This document shows, piece by piece, positions 47,590 through 57,540 of a stretch of DNA of 64,000 nt (position 1 is the stretch's first letter; every line of letters begins with the position of its first letter). The notes below the pieces were generated by a model. It did no database searches, had not been told where the DNA came from, and saw nothing but the letters and a program-made list of their open reading frames with translations. The translations under genes were made by a program, and so were the position numbers. The stretch comes from Rhodococcus sp. PAMC28707. Lineage in GTDB: Bacteria > Actinomycetota > Actinomycetes > Mycobacteriales > Mycobacteriaceae. The stretch covers positions 248,001-312,000 of the forward strand of contig NZ_CP039253.1 in the NCBI RefSeq assembly GCF_004795915.1, in the 5' to 3' direction.

Positions 47590-48366
47590 CTATCCGGCGT
47601 TCACCTTCTGGACCGCAGCGGTGAACAACTCGTCCAACACGGCAGCATCCGGCGCGGAGTTGTCGAACGACATGAACGTCGCTGCTATTCGAACGTCGTC
47701 GACCTGGGCCATCAACGTGAGCATCGATTGCGTCACCGAGTCCGCGCCGGTACCAGAATTCACGGTCTGCTTCACCGCAAGGGTCTCGTCGGCATTGATC
47801 GGCGGAGCCGGGGAAATAGTCGACCGAATGACGGAGGTGGCACCGGATTTGGTTGCCTCGACCTCACCGCACTGCTGAAGTTGCTCCTTGCGTACCGACA
47901 GAGGCTCGTCGACCGCGGTCAGTTCTATCGAAATCGTCGACCGGTTGGCGTTATCGGTTCCGACGATCAACGCAGCGCTACCCGGCGCCGAACTTGGTTC
48001 CGTGGGCTTGCAGCCCGCTGGTGATACCTCGGCGCCAGCAGGAATTCCGGTGAGATCCGGGGACGCCTGCGCAATCGCTTGCGGAGGGAGCACTATGGCC
48101 TCGTACGGGGCTGGGAACTGGGATGGATCGATCAGAAGCGCGCCGAGATCCTGCCCGTCTTCAGGTGTGTTCGACCCGTCTCGAGAGGTAATCGACGTCG
48201 CCCCCTGGCCGCCGGCTTCGGCGGTGCCGGTCACCGCGGACCCACATCCGGCGAGCGATAGGAAAGCTGTCGCCCCGAGCGCGATCAGAAGCGGGCGAGA
48301 TCTCGATACGGAACGGCACAGCACGGAAGGTCCTCCAGTATTCGCAGACGAATCTGTATTGGGCAT
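47590..48366 (-). CDS. Lipoprotein of unknown function (Nocardiaceae/mycobacterial sensor-domain type)
   Basis: 258 residues. A signal peptide with a type II lipobox, LSLAGC (Cys41 after PLLIALGATAFLSLAG), predicts membrane anchoring. The exported part contains DPSQFPAPYEAIVLPPQAIAQ and CGEVEATKSGATSVIRS; this resembles the mycobacterial DUF5642/sensor-domain group, but I am not certain of the family. ATG 48366 is used, as the frame upstream overlaps the next gene. Ends 138 bp before DUF4192 on the same strand. Confidence 0.75.
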   Translation of the reverse strand: MPNTDSSANTGGPSVLCRSVSRSRPLLIALGATAFLSLAGCGSAVTGTAEAGGQGATSITSRDGSNTPEDGQDLGALLIDPSQFPAPYEAIVLPPQAIAQASPDLTGIPAGAEVSPAGCKPTEPSSAPGSAALIVGTDNANRSTISIELTAVDEPLSVRKEQLQQCGEVEATKSGATSVIRSTISPAPPINADETLAVKQTVNSGTGADSVTQSMLTLMAQVDDVRIAATFMSFDNSAPDAAVLDELFTAAVQKVNAG

Positions 48367-48481
48367 CGCGTCGGCGCCTGCGGATAACCGGCTCCCGCCC
48401 GGTTCTACCTTCTCATTCGAGTGGTCAACAAGGCGGGAGACAGGCCGAACCTCTACCGTGATTGCCGGTGATCCAGGCAGC

Positions 48482-49114
48482 TCACGACCCGCGCTTGAGC
48501 CATTCCTCCAGATGCGGAGACTCGTCGCCGATGCTGGTGCCGTCACCATGGCCGGTCTTGACGCGAGTCTCGGCCGGAAGGGCGAACAGCTTGTCCCGGA
48601 TGGAACCGATGATCGTCGGAAAGTCCGAATACGAACGTCCTGTCGCTCCGGGTCCGCCGGAGAACAAAGTGTCTCCGCTGAACAACTCTCCAGCTTCGGG
48701 TACGTACAGGCACGTTGAGCCTGGTGAATGACCGGGCGTGTGGATAGCGACGATGTCGGTTCCCGCTATCGAGATCCGGTCACCGTCCTCGACGGTCCGA
48801 TGCGTAACACCCGGATGAGTCTGCTCCCACAGCATGTCGTCCGCTGGGTGAAGCAGCACCGGGGCATCGAGCGCCTGCGAGAGCTGCGGGGCGACCGTCA
48901 CGTGGTCGTTGTGGCCGTGCGTGCAGACGATGGCCTTGACGGTTCGACTACCGACCGCGTCCAGGATCGGTTGCTGCTGGTGCGCTGCATCGACGATCAC
49001 CACCTCGGTGTCGTCACCGATCAACCAGATGTTGTTCTCGACGTCCCAGGTACCCCCGTCGAGACTGAACGTCCCAGACGTCACCACCCTCTGGATGCGC
49101 AATTTTCCACTCAC
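48482..49114 (-). CDS. MBL-fold metallo-hydrolase (formaldehyde pathway partner)
   Basis: 210 residues. The motif [18 protein letters not shown] carries the THGHNDH di-Zn site; [13 protein letters not shown] and [16 protein letters not shown] are the following His and Asp motifs, and [11 protein letters not shown] the last. The GTG at 49114 overlaps the mscR stop (GTGA), fixing the start. By synteny with Rv2260 it probably acts on the S-formylmycothiol made by MscR, hydrolysing it to formate and mycothiol. The exact substrate is inferred. Confidence 0.85.
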   Translation of the reverse strand: MSGKLRIQRVVTSGTFSLDGGTWDVENNIWLIGDDTEVVIVDAAHQQQPILDAVGSRTVKAIVCTHGHNDHVTVAPQLSQALDAPVLLHPADDMLWEQTHPGVTHRTVEDGDRISIAGTDIVAIHTPGHSPGSTCLYVPEAGELFSGDTLFSGGPGATGRSYSDFPTIIGSIRDKLFALPAETRVKTGHGDGTSIGDESPHLEEWLKRGS

Positions 49115-50196
49115 AGGATGACCACCGAACGCAGCACCTTGCCGTCGTGCATCGCAGTGAACGCCGCTTCCACGTCGTCGATACCAATTCGTTCGGTGAC
49201 GAACTTCTCCAGTGGCAATCGACCCTGCTCGTAGAGATCGACAAGCATCGGGAAGTCCCGCTCCGGAAGACAATCGCCGTACCAAGAAGACTTGAGCGAG
49301 CCACCACGAGAGAAAAAATCTACCAAAGGCATCTCGAGTGTCATCTCCGGCGTCGGTACACCCACCAGAACAACTGTGCCGGCCAGATCGCGAGCGTAGA
49401 ACGCCTGCTTCCACGTCTCCGGTCGACCGACAGCATCGATCACGACGTCGGCGCCGAACCCACCGGTCAATTCCTGGATGGTTTCGACCGGATCGACCGC
49501 GGACGCGTCCACCGTGTGGGTAGCGCCCAAGTCCTTAGCCCACTCGAGCTTTCCCTCGTCCCGATCGACAGCGATGATCTTCGTCGCGCCTGCCAGTTTT
49601 GCTCCGGCGATGGCCGCGTCGCCGACGCCACCGCAGCCGATAACTGCGACCGAGTCACCGCGCGAGACGTTGCCGGTGTTCATCGCCGCGCCGATACCTG
49701 CCATGACGCCGCAGCCGATCAGCCCGACGACCGCCGGGTCCGAACCCGGCGCAACCTTGGTGCACTGCCGCTCGTGGACGAGAGTCTTGTCTGCGAACGC
49801 GCCGATACCGAGCGCAGGAGTGAGTTCGGTGCCATCTACGAGCGTCATCTTTTGCGAGGCATTGTGCGTATCGAAGCAGTACCAGGGTGTGCCCTTTTTG
49901 CATGCCCGACACTCTCCACATACTGCGCGCCAGTTCAGCACTACGAAGTCGCCGATCTCGACGTGCGTCACCGCGTCACCGACAGTTTCTACAGTTCCTG
50001 CTGCCTCGTGCCCGAGCATGAAGGGGTACTCGTCATTGATTCCGCCGTCACGGTAAGCCAGATCCGTGTGGCAGACGCCGCACGCGTCGATCTTCACGAC
50101 GACGTCGTTGGGGCCCGGATCCGGAATCGTGACCGTCTCGATCGACACCGCTTCGCCCTTGGCCTTGGCGACGACGGCACGCACCTGCTGCGGCAT
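49111..50196 (-). CDS. mscR: S-(hydroxymethyl)mycothiol dehydrogenase / mycothiol-dependent formaldehyde dehydrogenase
   Basis: 361 residues. Zn alcohol dehydrogenase family: catalytic Zn site CGVCHTDL with LGHEAAG, structural four-Cys site [20 protein letters not shown], and NAD motif [15 protein letters not shown]. The rest aligns along its length with Rv2259 (mscR). Oxidises S-hydroxymethylmycothiol with NAD; also reported to reduce S-nitrosomycothiol. ATG 50196 with AAGGAG at good spacing. Coupled to the MBL hydrolase; divergent from the PAC2 gene. Confidence 0.93.
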   Translation of the reverse strand: MPQQVRAVVAKAKGEAVSIETVTIPDPGPNDVVVKIDACGVCHTDLAYRDGGINDEYPFMLGHEAAGTVETVGDAVTHVEIGDFVVLNWRAVCGECRACKKGTPWYCFDTHNASQKMTLVDGTELTPALGIGAFADKTLVHERQCTKVAPGSDPAVVGLIGCGVMAGIGAAMNTGNVSRGDSVAVIGCGGVGDAAIAGAKLAGATKIIAVDRDEGKLEWAKDLGATHTVDASAVDPVETIQELTGGFGADVVIDAVGRPETWKQAFYARDLAGTVVLVGVPTPEMTLEMPLVDFFSRGGSLKSSWYGDCLPERDFPMLVDLYEQGRLPLEKFVTERIGIDDVEAAFTAMHDGKVLRSVVIL

Positions 50197-50433
50197 AAGC
50201 ACTCCTTAGACGTTCAACTTGTGATCTCTGTAGACCAGACTCCCACAACGTGTGCACGACCAGCGAAGCCTGCGGGAATGAACTCGGTGTTTCTCGGCGT
50301 TCTCCCTAGGTAGTAGCCGTACTCACGGCAGCGCGATCGCCATGCCGAACCGACGGGTATTCTCCACGCGAGGTCGGTTACGGCCGTGGTGCTGGCCCCG
50401 AGTGGGCACGAAGAAACGGAAAGGGGTTCGGCC

Positions 50434-51414
50434 ATGGACGAACAATCGAATATGTACGAGCTGGAATTTCCGGCGCCGCAAACGATGTCCGGTGACGGTG
50501 TCGGTCCGGTGTTGGTACATGGACTCGAAGGCTTCTCCGATGCTGGTCACGCAGTAAAGCTCGCCACCAAGCATCTTCGTGACACGCTCGAGACGGAACT
50601 GGTGGCTTCGTTCGATGTCGACGAGCTGATCGACTACCGCTCACGTCGGCCGACGATGACGTTCAAGACCGATCACTTCTCGGATTACGACGCGCCAGAG
50701 CTCAATTTGTATGCCGTCAAAGACAACGCCGGCACGCCGTTCCTGCTTCTTGCCGGAATGGAACCGGACCTTCGGTGGGAAAAGTTCTCCACTGCAGTTC
50801 GTCTGCTGGCCGAGCAACTGGGAGTGCGTCGGACCATCGGTCTCGGGTCGATCCCGATGGCGATCCCCCACACCCGCCCGTTGGGTGTCACCGCGCATTC
50901 CTCGGACAAGTCGTTGATCTCCGAGGAGCACAGCTGGTCGGGTGACATCCAGGTCCCTGGTAGTGCGTCCTCACTACTCGAACTACGGATGGCCCAGCAC
51001 GGGCATGTGTCCATGGGATTCTCGGTACACGTTCCGCACTACCTGGCTCAAACGGACTATCCGAGTGCCGCGCAGACTTTGCTCGAACATGTCGGTGAGG
51101 CGGGTGGTCTGGAGTTGTCGTTGGTCGCGCTGGGCACTGCCGCAGCTCGAGTGCAAGAGCAGGTCGACGAGCACATCACCGGCAACGAGGAAGTGCAGTC
51201 GGTCGTACACGCGCTCGAACGCCAGTACGACACCTACGTCGCAGCACAGGAACAGCAGTCGACGCTTCTCGCCAGCGACGAGAGCCTTCCGAGCGGTGAC
51301 GAGCTGGGAGCGGAGTTCGAGAAGTTCCTCGCCGAACAGGGCGGGTTCGAGGCCGAGCCGGACGATCTGGATACGACAGGTACCGACACGGACGGCACCG
51401 ATACCGGGCACTGA
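50434..51414 (+). CDS. PAC2 family protein (proteasome assembly chaperone fold)
   Basis: 326 residues. PAC2 domain with VLVHGLEGFSDAGHAVKLATKHL, LLLAGMEPDLRWEKFSTAVRLLAEQLG and GLGSIPMAIPHTRP, then a C-terminal coiled segment VQEQVDEHITGNEEVQSVVHALERQYD and a low-complexity Asp/Thr tail. Counterpart of Rv2714, whose structure resembles proteasome assembly chaperones. Function in bacteria is not established. ATG 50434 with AAAGGGG upstream. A long palindrome follows 24 bp after its stop. Confidence 0.87.
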   Translation: MDEQSNMYELEFPAPQTMSGDGVGPVLVHGLEGFSDAGHAVKLATKHLRDTLETELVASFDVDELIDYRSRRPTMTFKTDHFSDYDAPELNLYAVKDNAGTPFLLLAGMEPDLRWEKFSTAVRLLAEQLGVRRTIGLGSIPMAIPHTRPLGVTAHSSDKSLISEEHSWSGDIQVPGSASSLLELRMAQHGHVSMGFSVHVPHYLAQTDYPSAAQTLLEHVGEAGGLELSLVALGTAAARVQEQVDEHITGNEEVQSVVHALERQYDTYVAAQEQQSTLLASDESLPSGDELGAEFEKFLAEQGGFEAEPDDLDTTGTDTDGTDTGH

Positions 51415-51437
51415 CCGGCACATAGTTCGACCATTGG

Positions 51438-51485
51438 ATGGGTGATTGTGTGAACGTTCACACAATCACCCATTCTATTTTGTTC
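51438..51485 (+). terminator. Perfect 36-bp palindrome with T-rich tail after the PAC2 gene
   Basis: ATGGGTGATTGTGTGAAC (51438-51455) is immediately followed by its exact reverse complement (51456-51473), with TCTATTTTGTTC downstream. As RNA it would form a 16-bp stem with a short loop and a U-rich tail, a good intrinsic terminator. The zero-spacer symmetry also allows protein binding to DNA. 154 bp remain to the next gene. Confidence 0.65.
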
Positions 51486-51627
51486 AGATTCCGCACCTGT
51501 GGGATAACGAAACATACCTGTAACCGGAATTCCTCTCGATGTCGCGTCGAGCGTCGTTACTCGTGCGAGAGTTTTCGAGAAGAGAGCTGTCGAGGAAGTA
51601 CAGAAGTGAGGAATCAGGAGGCGCGAC

Positions 51628-52665
51628 ATGAGCAGTCCTCGCACACGCAAGCTCCGCCCGGTTCCCGATGCCGAGCCGAAATTGATGTTCCGCACTGTCC
51701 ATGGCTATCGGCGAGCTTTCCGGATGGCGGGCGAAGGCCCAGCTCTGTTGTTGATTCACGGAATCGGTGACAACTCCGAAACGTGGAACGCAATAATTCC
51801 GCATCTTGCGCAGAACCACACGGTCATCGCACCCGATCTGTTGGGACACGGGCAATCCGACAAACCCCGCGCCGACTACTCGGTGGCTGCGTACGCCAAC
51901 GGCATGCGAGACCTGCTGTCCGTCCTGGGAATCGACAATGTCACAGTGGTCGGCCACTCGCTCGGCGGCGGTGTCGCGATGCAGTTCTCCTACCAATTTC
52001 CGCACATGGTCGACCGACTCGTTCTCGTCTCCGCCGGCGGAGTCACCAAGGATGTTCATCCACTCCTTCGGTTGGCTTCGGTGCCGTTGGCAAGCGAAGC
52101 AGTCAAGCTCTTGCGCCTCCCCGGAGCCATGTCGGTCGTGAGATTGGCTGGCAACCTCATCGGAAAACTGAATACGACCCCGCTGCGGCCGGGCGCCCAT
52201 CTCCACGACACTCCTGATCTCGTGCGCGTCCTGGCGGGCCTGCCGGATCCCACTGCGCACCAGGCATATCTCCGCACCCTGCGCGCGGTCGTCGATTGGC
52301 GTGGCCAGGTAGTGACGATGCTCGATCGGTGTTATCTCACCGAAAACCTCCCGGTATTGCTCGTATGGGGAGATCGGGACGTGGTGATACCGGTCAGCCA
52401 TGCGCACCTCGCTCATTCCGCGATGCCCGGATCCCGACTCTCGGTCTTTCGCGGCGCCGGTCACTTCCCGTTTCGTGACGATCCGATGCATTTCCTGCAC
52501 GTGCTCGAGGAATTCTTGGCCTCGACGCCGTGCCTGGAATTCGACGAGACTCGATGGCGGAACTTCCTCATCGCCGGAGTCGGTGAAGACATGATCACCG
52601 GGAACGCCGGCACCAGGCGCGCGGTACTGGGTGCCATGGGAGCGGACGAGCGCAGCGCGACCTGA
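51628..52665 (+). CDS. Alpha/beta hydrolase
   Basis: 345 residues. HG oxyanion motif LLLIHGIGDNSETWN, DLLGHGQSDKP, nucleophile elbow VVGHSLGGGVAMQFS, acid VWGDRDVVIP and the catalytic His in GAGHFPFRDDP: a complete catalytic triad. Counterpart of Rv2715. AGGAGG precedes ATG 51628. Substrate unknown, possibly an ester or epoxide. The next gene, a helicase, starts 58 bp downstream. Confidence 0.88.
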   Translation: MSSPRTRKLRPVPDAEPKLMFRTVHGYRRAFRMAGEGPALLLIHGIGDNSETWNAIIPHLAQNHTVIAPDLLGHGQSDKPRADYSVAAYANGMRDLLSVLGIDNVTVVGHSLGGGVAMQFSYQFPHMVDRLVLVSAGGVTKDVHPLLRLASVPLASEAVKLLRLPGAMSVVRLAGNLIGKLNTTPLRPGAHLHDTPDLVRVLAGLPDPTAHQAYLRTLRAVVDWRGQVVTMLDRCYLTENLPVLLVWGDRDVVIPVSHAHLAHSAMPGSRLSVFRGAGHFPFRDDPMHFLHVLEEFLASTPCLEFDETRWRNFLIAGVGEDMITGNAGTRRAVLGAMGADERSAT

Positions 52666-52711
52666 CACGCCCTGCGCGCGGGCCGCTGAAGGCGACGCGG
52701 CCAGCGCACCA

Positions 52712-52717
52712 TAGCCT
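52712..52717 (+). promoter_or_regulatory. -10 box for leaderless helicase transcript
   Basis: TAGCCT ends 6 nt before the helicase GTG at 52724, with no RBS between. Confidence 0.4.
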
Positions 52718-52723
52718 GTTACG

Positions 52724-55234
52724 GTGCTCCTCTCCGAACTCGTACCTGCCCCCACAACCAGCGAGGCGCAGGATCCGGACACGTTGTTCGACATTTTCAC
52801 CACGTGGACCAGTGATCGAGGGCTGAATCTGTACCCGGCCCAGGAAGACGCCTTGATCGAGCTGGTGTCGGGGTCCAACGTCATCCTTGCGACACCGACC
52901 GGCTCGGGAAAGTCGATGGTGGCTGTCGGTGCGCACTTCGCTGCGATGGCGGCCGGCAAGCGGACCTTCTACACCGCACCCATCAAAGCTCTGGTCAGCG
53001 AGAAGTTCTTCGCACTGTGCGAAATCTTCGGCGCAAAAAATGTCGGCATGATGACGGGCGATGCTGCGGTCAATGCGGGCGCCCCGATCATCTGCGCGAC
53101 CGCGGAAATCGTCGCGAATCTAGCTCTCCGCGAGGGAGCGAATTCCGATATCGGCCAGGTGGTGATGGACGAGTTCCATTACTACTCCGAACCCGACCGA
53201 GGATGGGCCTGGCAGGTTCCCATCATCGAGTTGCCGAACGCTCAATTTTTGCTGATGTCGGCGACTCTGGGCGACGTGTCTTTCTTTCGAGACGATCTCA
53301 CCCGCCGCACCGGACGACCCACCACCGTGGTGTCGGGCTCCGAACGGCCTGTGCCCTTGATGTTCTCCTACGTGAGCACACCGATCGGCGAAACCATCGA
53401 GGAGTTGGTCTCGACGCATCTTGCGCCCGTGTATGTCGTGCACTTCACCCAGGCGTCCGCCCTCGAACGAGCGCAGGCGCTCACGAGCGTCAACGTGGCA
53501 TCCAAGTCCGAGAAGCAGCAGATCGCCGATGCGATCGGCCAATTCCGCTTCACGACGGGTTTCGGCAAGACACTCTCGCGACTGGTGCGGCACGGAATCG
53601 GCGTCCACCATGCGGGCATGCTCCCGAAATATCGACGCCTCGTGGAGAAACTTGCTCAGGACGGTCTACTCAAGGTCATCTGCGGCACCGACACCCTCGG
53701 TGTGGGCATCAATGTTCCGATCCGAACTGTGTTGTTCACCGGACTGACCAAATACGACGGCATTCGCACTCGCAAGCTACGCGCCCGAGAGTTTCACCAG
53801 ATCGCCGGACGCGCCGGACGCGCCGGATACGACACGCTCGGAACCGTCGTCGTCGAGGCACCGGAACACGACATCGAGAATGCGCGACTCGTCGCGAAGG
53901 CGGGTGACGATCCGAAGAAGCTCAAGAGGGTCCAACGCAAGAAGGCGCCCGATGGCTTCGTCTCGTGGGGTGAGCCGACGTTCGACCGGATCATCACCGC
54001 GAGCCCCGAGGCGCTGGTCTCGAGGTTCTCGGTCAGTAATGCGATGTTGCTCAATGTCATTGCTCGACCGGGGAACTGCTTCACTGCAATGCGCCATCTG
54101 CTCGAGGACAATCACGAGACTCGACCTGCCCAGCGCAAGCATATTCTCCGAGCGCTCTCGCTCTATCGTGGTCTCGTCTCGGCGGGCATCGTCGAACAGC
54201 TCGCGGAGCCGGATGCCGAAGGGCGCCACGCCCGGCTCACGGTCGACCTGCAGCCCAACTTCGCACTGAACCAACCACTCTCACCGTTCGCACTCGCCTC
54301 GTTCGATCTGCTCGATGTCGAATCCGATACGCATGCAGTCGATGTGGTGTCGATCATCGAGTCGACACTCGACGATCCCCGCCAGATCCTGATGGCTCAG
54401 CAGCACGCGGCTCGCGGAGAAGCAGTCGCACAGATGAAGTCGGACGGTATCGAGTACGAGGAGCGAATGGAACTGCTCGAGGAGGTAACGTGGCCGAAGC
54501 CCCTCGCCGAGCTTCTCGTGCCGGCCTTCGAGATCTATCGCGGTGGTCATCCGTGGCTGACGGAAGTCGCGCTCTCCCCCAAGTCCGTCGTCCGCGACAT
54601 GATCGAGCGGTCGATGACCTTCACGGAGCTGATCAGTCACTACGGTCTGAGCCGTTCGGAAGGACTCGTTCTGCGGTACCTTGCCGACGCCTATCGCGCC
54701 CTGCGCCAGACGGTGCCGCCCGAAGCACGGACCGAGGAAGTGCAGGACATCACCGAGTGGCTAGGAGAACTCGTTCGCCAGGTCGACTCGAGTCTGCTGG
54801 ACGAATGGGAAAATCTCACCGACCCGGGTGAGGATGCCGAGACCAAGCCCGAACCCTATGGCGGTGACACGCCGAAGCCGATTTCCACCAATGCACGCGC
54901 GTTCCGCGTGTTGGTCCGCAACGCCATATTCAAACGAGTGGACTTCGCGGCGGCGGGTTGGTGGAACGCGCTCGACGCGTTGGACGACGGCCCTGACTGG
55001 GAAGCAGAACTCGAGCCCTTTTTCGAGGAGTACGGCGAGATCGGCACCGGCCCATCCGCGCGTGGGCCTGCATTGTTCGAACTCACGGTTGGCAGCGACC
55101 GGACGACGGTCAGGCAGGTATTGGAAGATCCCGACGGCGATCACGGGTGGTCGTTCGACGCGGTCGTCGATGTCGAGGAGTCCGATGCTCTCGGCGAGAT
55201 CGTGTTCGACGAGATCACTATCACTGCCGGCTGA
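52724..55234 (+). CDS. DEAD/DEAH-box RNA/DNA helicase with C-terminal DUF3516
   Basis: 836 residues. SF2 Ski2-like core: Walker A ILATPTGSGKSMVA, Walker B VVMDEFHYYSEPDRGW (DEFH), motif III LLMSATLGD, helicase C with GIGVHHAGMLPKYRR and QIAGRAGRAGYDTLG. The C-terminal 250 residues form a DUF3516-type tail. HelY-type helicases are about 900 residues; this smaller form matches Rv2917-like proteins. Likely RNA helicase, inferred. The GTG at 52724 directly follows a -10 box, with no RBS. Confidence 0.9.
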   Translation: MLLSELVPAPTTSEAQDPDTLFDIFTTWTSDRGLNLYPAQEDALIELVSGSNVILATPTGSGKSMVAVGAHFAAMAAGKRTFYTAPIKALVSEKFFALCEIFGAKNVGMMTGDAAVNAGAPIICATAEIVANLALREGANSDIGQVVMDEFHYYSEPDRGWAWQVPIIELPNAQFLLMSATLGDVSFFRDDLTRRTGRPTTVVSGSERPVPLMFSYVSTPIGETIEELVSTHLAPVYVVHFTQASALERAQALTSVNVASKSEKQQIADAIGQFRFTTGFGKTLSRLVRHGIGVHHAGMLPKYRRLVEKLAQDGLLKVICGTDTLGVGINVPIRTVLFTGLTKYDGIRTRKLRAREFHQIAGRAGRAGYDTLGTVVVEAPEHDIENARLVAKAGDDPKKLKRVQRKKAPDGFVSWGEPTFDRIITASPEALVSRFSVSNAMLLNVIARPGNCFTAMRHLLEDNHETRPAQRKHILRALSLYRGLVSAGIVEQLAEPDAEGRHARLTVDLQPNFALNQPLSPFALASFDLLDVESDTHAVDVVSIIESTLDDPRQILMAQQHAARGEAVAQMKSDGIEYEERMELLEEVTWPKPLAELLVPAFEIYRGGHPWLTEVALSPKSVVRDMIERSMTFTELISHYGLSRSEGLVLRYLADAYRALRQTVPPEARTEEVQDITEWLGELVRQVDSSLLDEWENLTDPGEDAETKPEPYGGDTPKPISTNARAFRVLVRNAIFKRVDFAAAGWWNALDALDDGPDWEAELEPFFEEYGEIGTGPSARGPALFELTVGSDRTTVRQVLEDPDGDHGWSFDAVVDVEESDALGEIVFDEITITAG

Positions 55235-55266
55235 GTTCGCTACCTCAACGGTCGGCTACTGGGTAC

Positions 55267-56187
55267 CTACTGGGCGACGGCCGATCCGATCCGCGAGACC
55301 AGTGCACTCAGTGCCCGGTACTCTTCGGCGCGCCCACTCGACGCACGGTGTACGAGGCCCATGCGCCGACCGGGCTTCGGGTCCGCGAACTCGGCCCGAC
55401 CCAGCGCGCCCTTGCCCATCTCTACGGCAACAGCCGATCTCGGGACGAGTGTGACGCCGAGACCGCCTGCGACACATTGAACTACCGTCGCGAGCGAGGT
55501 TGCTCTCGTGTCACCGGGGGCAGGGACCGCGTCGACCGACCGGCAGAGGTCCAGTGTCTGATCTCGCAGACAGTGACCGTCGTCCAGCAACAGGATCGGC
55601 AGGTCGACGAGCACGGAGAGGGTCAGATCACGGCGTCCGTCGAATTCGTGACCGACGGGGACGACGAGCACGAAATCTTCTGCATACAGCGGTATTTCGA
55701 CGATGCCGGATTCTTCGGTGGGCAGCGCGACTACGGCCGCGTCGATCGCTCCCGACCGTAACGAGGCCAGCAGTCGGTCCGTCTGATCCTCCACGATGTG
55801 CGGCTTCACGTCCGGAAATTCGGCTCGCATCGCCGGGAGCAAGGCGGGTAGCACGTACGGCGCAACTGTGGGTATGAGTCCCAGACGAAGTGGGCCCGAC
55901 AGGCGACCTCCCATGCCGGATGCTTCGGATACGAATCCATCGGCTGCATCGAGGGTTGCCCGTGCATGCTCGAGCAAATGTGTACCGGCAGTGGTCATCA
56001 GAACTCGCCTTGTACTTCGTTCGACAAGCTGAACGCCCAGTCCCTGTTCCAGTGAGGCGAGGGCCTGCGAGAGCGTCGGCTGACTGATGTGCAGTCGCGC
56101 CGCAGCACTTCCGAAATGACGTTGCTCGGCGACGGCGACGAAGGCACGCAGCTGTGAGAGCGTCGGTTGATAACTTCTATCAGTCAT
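55267..56187 (-). CDS. oxyR: Hydrogen-peroxide-responsive LysR regulator OxyR
   Basis: 306 residues. N-terminal winged helix-turn-helix (LSQLRAFVAVAEQRHFGSAAARLHISQPTLSQALASLEQGLG), then a LysR substrate domain. The redox pair lies in DDGHCLRDQTLDLC, Cys206 and Cys215, spaced as in the OxyR peroxide sensors. Complete, in contrast to M. tuberculosis, where oxyR is a pseudogene. ATG 56187 selected; the longer frame lies in the divergent spacer. It faces ahpC head-to-head. Confidence 0.93.
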   Translation of the reverse strand: MTDRSYQPTLSQLRAFVAVAEQRHFGSAAARLHISQPTLSQALASLEQGLGVQLVERSTRRVLMTTAGTHLLEHARATLDAADGFVSEASGMGGRLSGPLRLGLIPTVAPYVLPALLPAMRAEFPDVKPHIVEDQTDRLLASLRSGAIDAAVVALPTEESGIVEIPLYAEDFVLVVPVGHEFDGRRDLTLSVLVDLPILLLDDGHCLRDQTLDLCRSVDAVPAPGDTRATSLATVVQCVAGGLGVTLVPRSAVAVEMGKGALGRAEFADPKPGRRMGLVHRASSGRAEEYRALSALVSRIGSAVAQ

Positions 56188-56392
56188 GCCTATCAGTCTA
56201 GTGCTACTAATCACCTTTACCTTTCGCGTATTTTTTGGCACACTCGTACATGTCGGAGATCGACCGTAGGAAGCACCGACTACACCCGGCGGCGCTCCAC
56301 ACACGACTCCACCCATTCGCGACACCGTGCATGTACGAATTCGACGCGCACCACGAGCGCGACGCATGCGCACCACTACAGAGGAGGACCAT
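56177..56392. promoter_or_regulatory. oxyR-ahpC divergent regulatory region
   Basis: The 205-bp spacer holds both promoters. A 9-bp direct repeat, CTATCAGTC, occurs at 56177-56185 and 56190-56198, spanning the oxyR start codon, 13 bp apart centre to centre. It is the best candidate OxyR-binding element I can see; OxyR footprints usually cover ATAG/CTAT-type half-sites. Confidence 0.45.
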
Positions 56393-56980
56393 ATGGCCCT
56401 GTTGACAATCGGCGATCAGTTCCCCGCGTACAACCTCACCGGCGTTATCGGCGGAGACCTGTCCAAGGTGAACGCCCAGCAGCCCGACGACTACTTCACC
56501 ACCGTCACCAGCGATGACTACGCAGGCAAGTGGCGCATCGTCTTCTTCTGGCCGAAAGACTTCACTTTCGTGTGCCCGACCGAGATTGCCGCATTCGGAA
56601 AGCTGAACGAAGAGTTCGCCGATCGCGACGCACAGGTACTCGGAGCGTCCGTCGACAACGAGTTCGTGCACTTCCAGTGGCGCGCACAGCACGAGGACCT
56701 CAAGACTCTTCCATTCCCGATCCTCTCCGACCTCAAGCGTGAGCTCGCAACCGCTGCAGGTGTTCTCAACTCCGATGGCGTCGCCGACCGCGCGACATTC
56801 ATCGTCGATCCGAACAACGAGATCCAGTTCGTCTCGGTCACCGCAGGTTCCGTCGGCCGCAACGTCGACGAGGTTCTGCGTGTTCTCGACGCACTGCAGT
56901 CCGACGAGCTGTGCGCATGCAACTGGAAGAAGGGCGACCCCACCATCGACGCGGGCGAGCTGCTGACGGCGAGCGTCTGA
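56393..56980 (+). CDS. ahpC: Alkyl hydroperoxide reductase / peroxiredoxin AhpC
   Basis: 195 residues, identical in length to M. tuberculosis AhpC. Peroxidatic Cys61 in DFTFVCPTE and the extra pair Cys174/Cys176 in [10 protein letters not shown], the three-Cys arrangement of actinobacterial AhpC that is reduced by AhpD. ATG 56393 has GAGGAGG upstream; the 22-residue extension from 56327 is not homologous. ahpD follows after 1 bp. Expected to be activated by OxyR from the divergent promoter. Confidence 0.95.
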   Translation: MALLTIGDQFPAYNLTGVIGGDLSKVNAQQPDDYFTTVTSDDYAGKWRIVFFWPKDFTFVCPTEIAAFGKLNEEFADRDAQVLGASVDNEFVHFQWRAQHEDLKTLPFPILSDLKRELATAAGVLNSDGVADRATFIVDPNNEIQFVSVTAGSVGRNVDEVLRVLDALQSDELCACNWKKGDPTIDAGELLTASV

Positions 56981-56981
56981 C

Positions 56982-57524
56982 ATGAGCGTAGAGAATCTGA
57001 AGAATGCTCTTCCGGAGTACGCCAAGGATCTCAAGCTCAACCTGAGTTCCATAGCGCGATCGACGGTTCTGAGTGAGCAGCAGCTATGGGGCACGCTTCT
57101 CGCTACTGCTGCGGCCACCAAGTCCGCTACAACGCTGAAAGAGATCGCCGAAGAGGCTGCGGACACGTTGTCCGCCGATGCCTACAACGCCGCTCTGGGT
57201 GCAGCATCCATCATGGGGATGAACAACGTCTTCTACCGCACCAAGGGCTACCTCGACGGCAAGTACGACGACCTTCGCGCAGGTCTGCGGATGAACATCA
57301 TCGGCAATCCCGGCGTCGACAAGGCCGATTTCGAACTGTTCTCGCTGGCAGTCTCGGCAGTCAACGGATGCAACCATTGCGTCGAGGCACACGAGAAGAC
57401 CCTTCGCGATGAGGGCGTCGACCGTGAGGTCATCTTCGAATCGATCCGCGCAGCTTCGATCGTCGCAGGCGTGGGCCAGGCCATCGAGGCCAGCCGCACG
57501 CTCGATGGAGCAACTGTCCGATAG
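56982..57524 (+). CDS. ahpD: Alkyl hydroperoxide reductase AhpD (AhpC reductant)
   Basis: 180 residues of all-helical carboxymuconolactone-decarboxylase fold. Active residues Glu118, Cys130, His132, Cys133 and His137 are all present in [19 protein letters not shown] and the following VEAH. It transfers electrons from lipoamide/SucB to AhpC. Starts 1 bp after the ahpC stop. A strong terminator closes the operon. Confidence 0.95.
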   Translation: MSVENLKNALPEYAKDLKLNLSSIARSTVLSEQQLWGTLLATAAATKSATTLKEIAEEAADTLSADAYNAALGAASIMGMNNVFYRTKGYLDGKYDDLRAGLRMNIIGNPGVDKADFELFSLAVSAVNGCNHCVEAHEKTLRDEGVDREVIFESIRAASIVAGVGQAIEASRTLDGATVR

Positions 57525-57540
57525 ACGAAATACACGGCGA

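Noticed and set aside
51484..52959. A 491-codon minus-strand frame opposite the alpha/beta hydrolase
   Set aside because: Antisense shadow; the plus-strand gene has a complete catalytic triad and a good RBS, and the minus frame has no motif.
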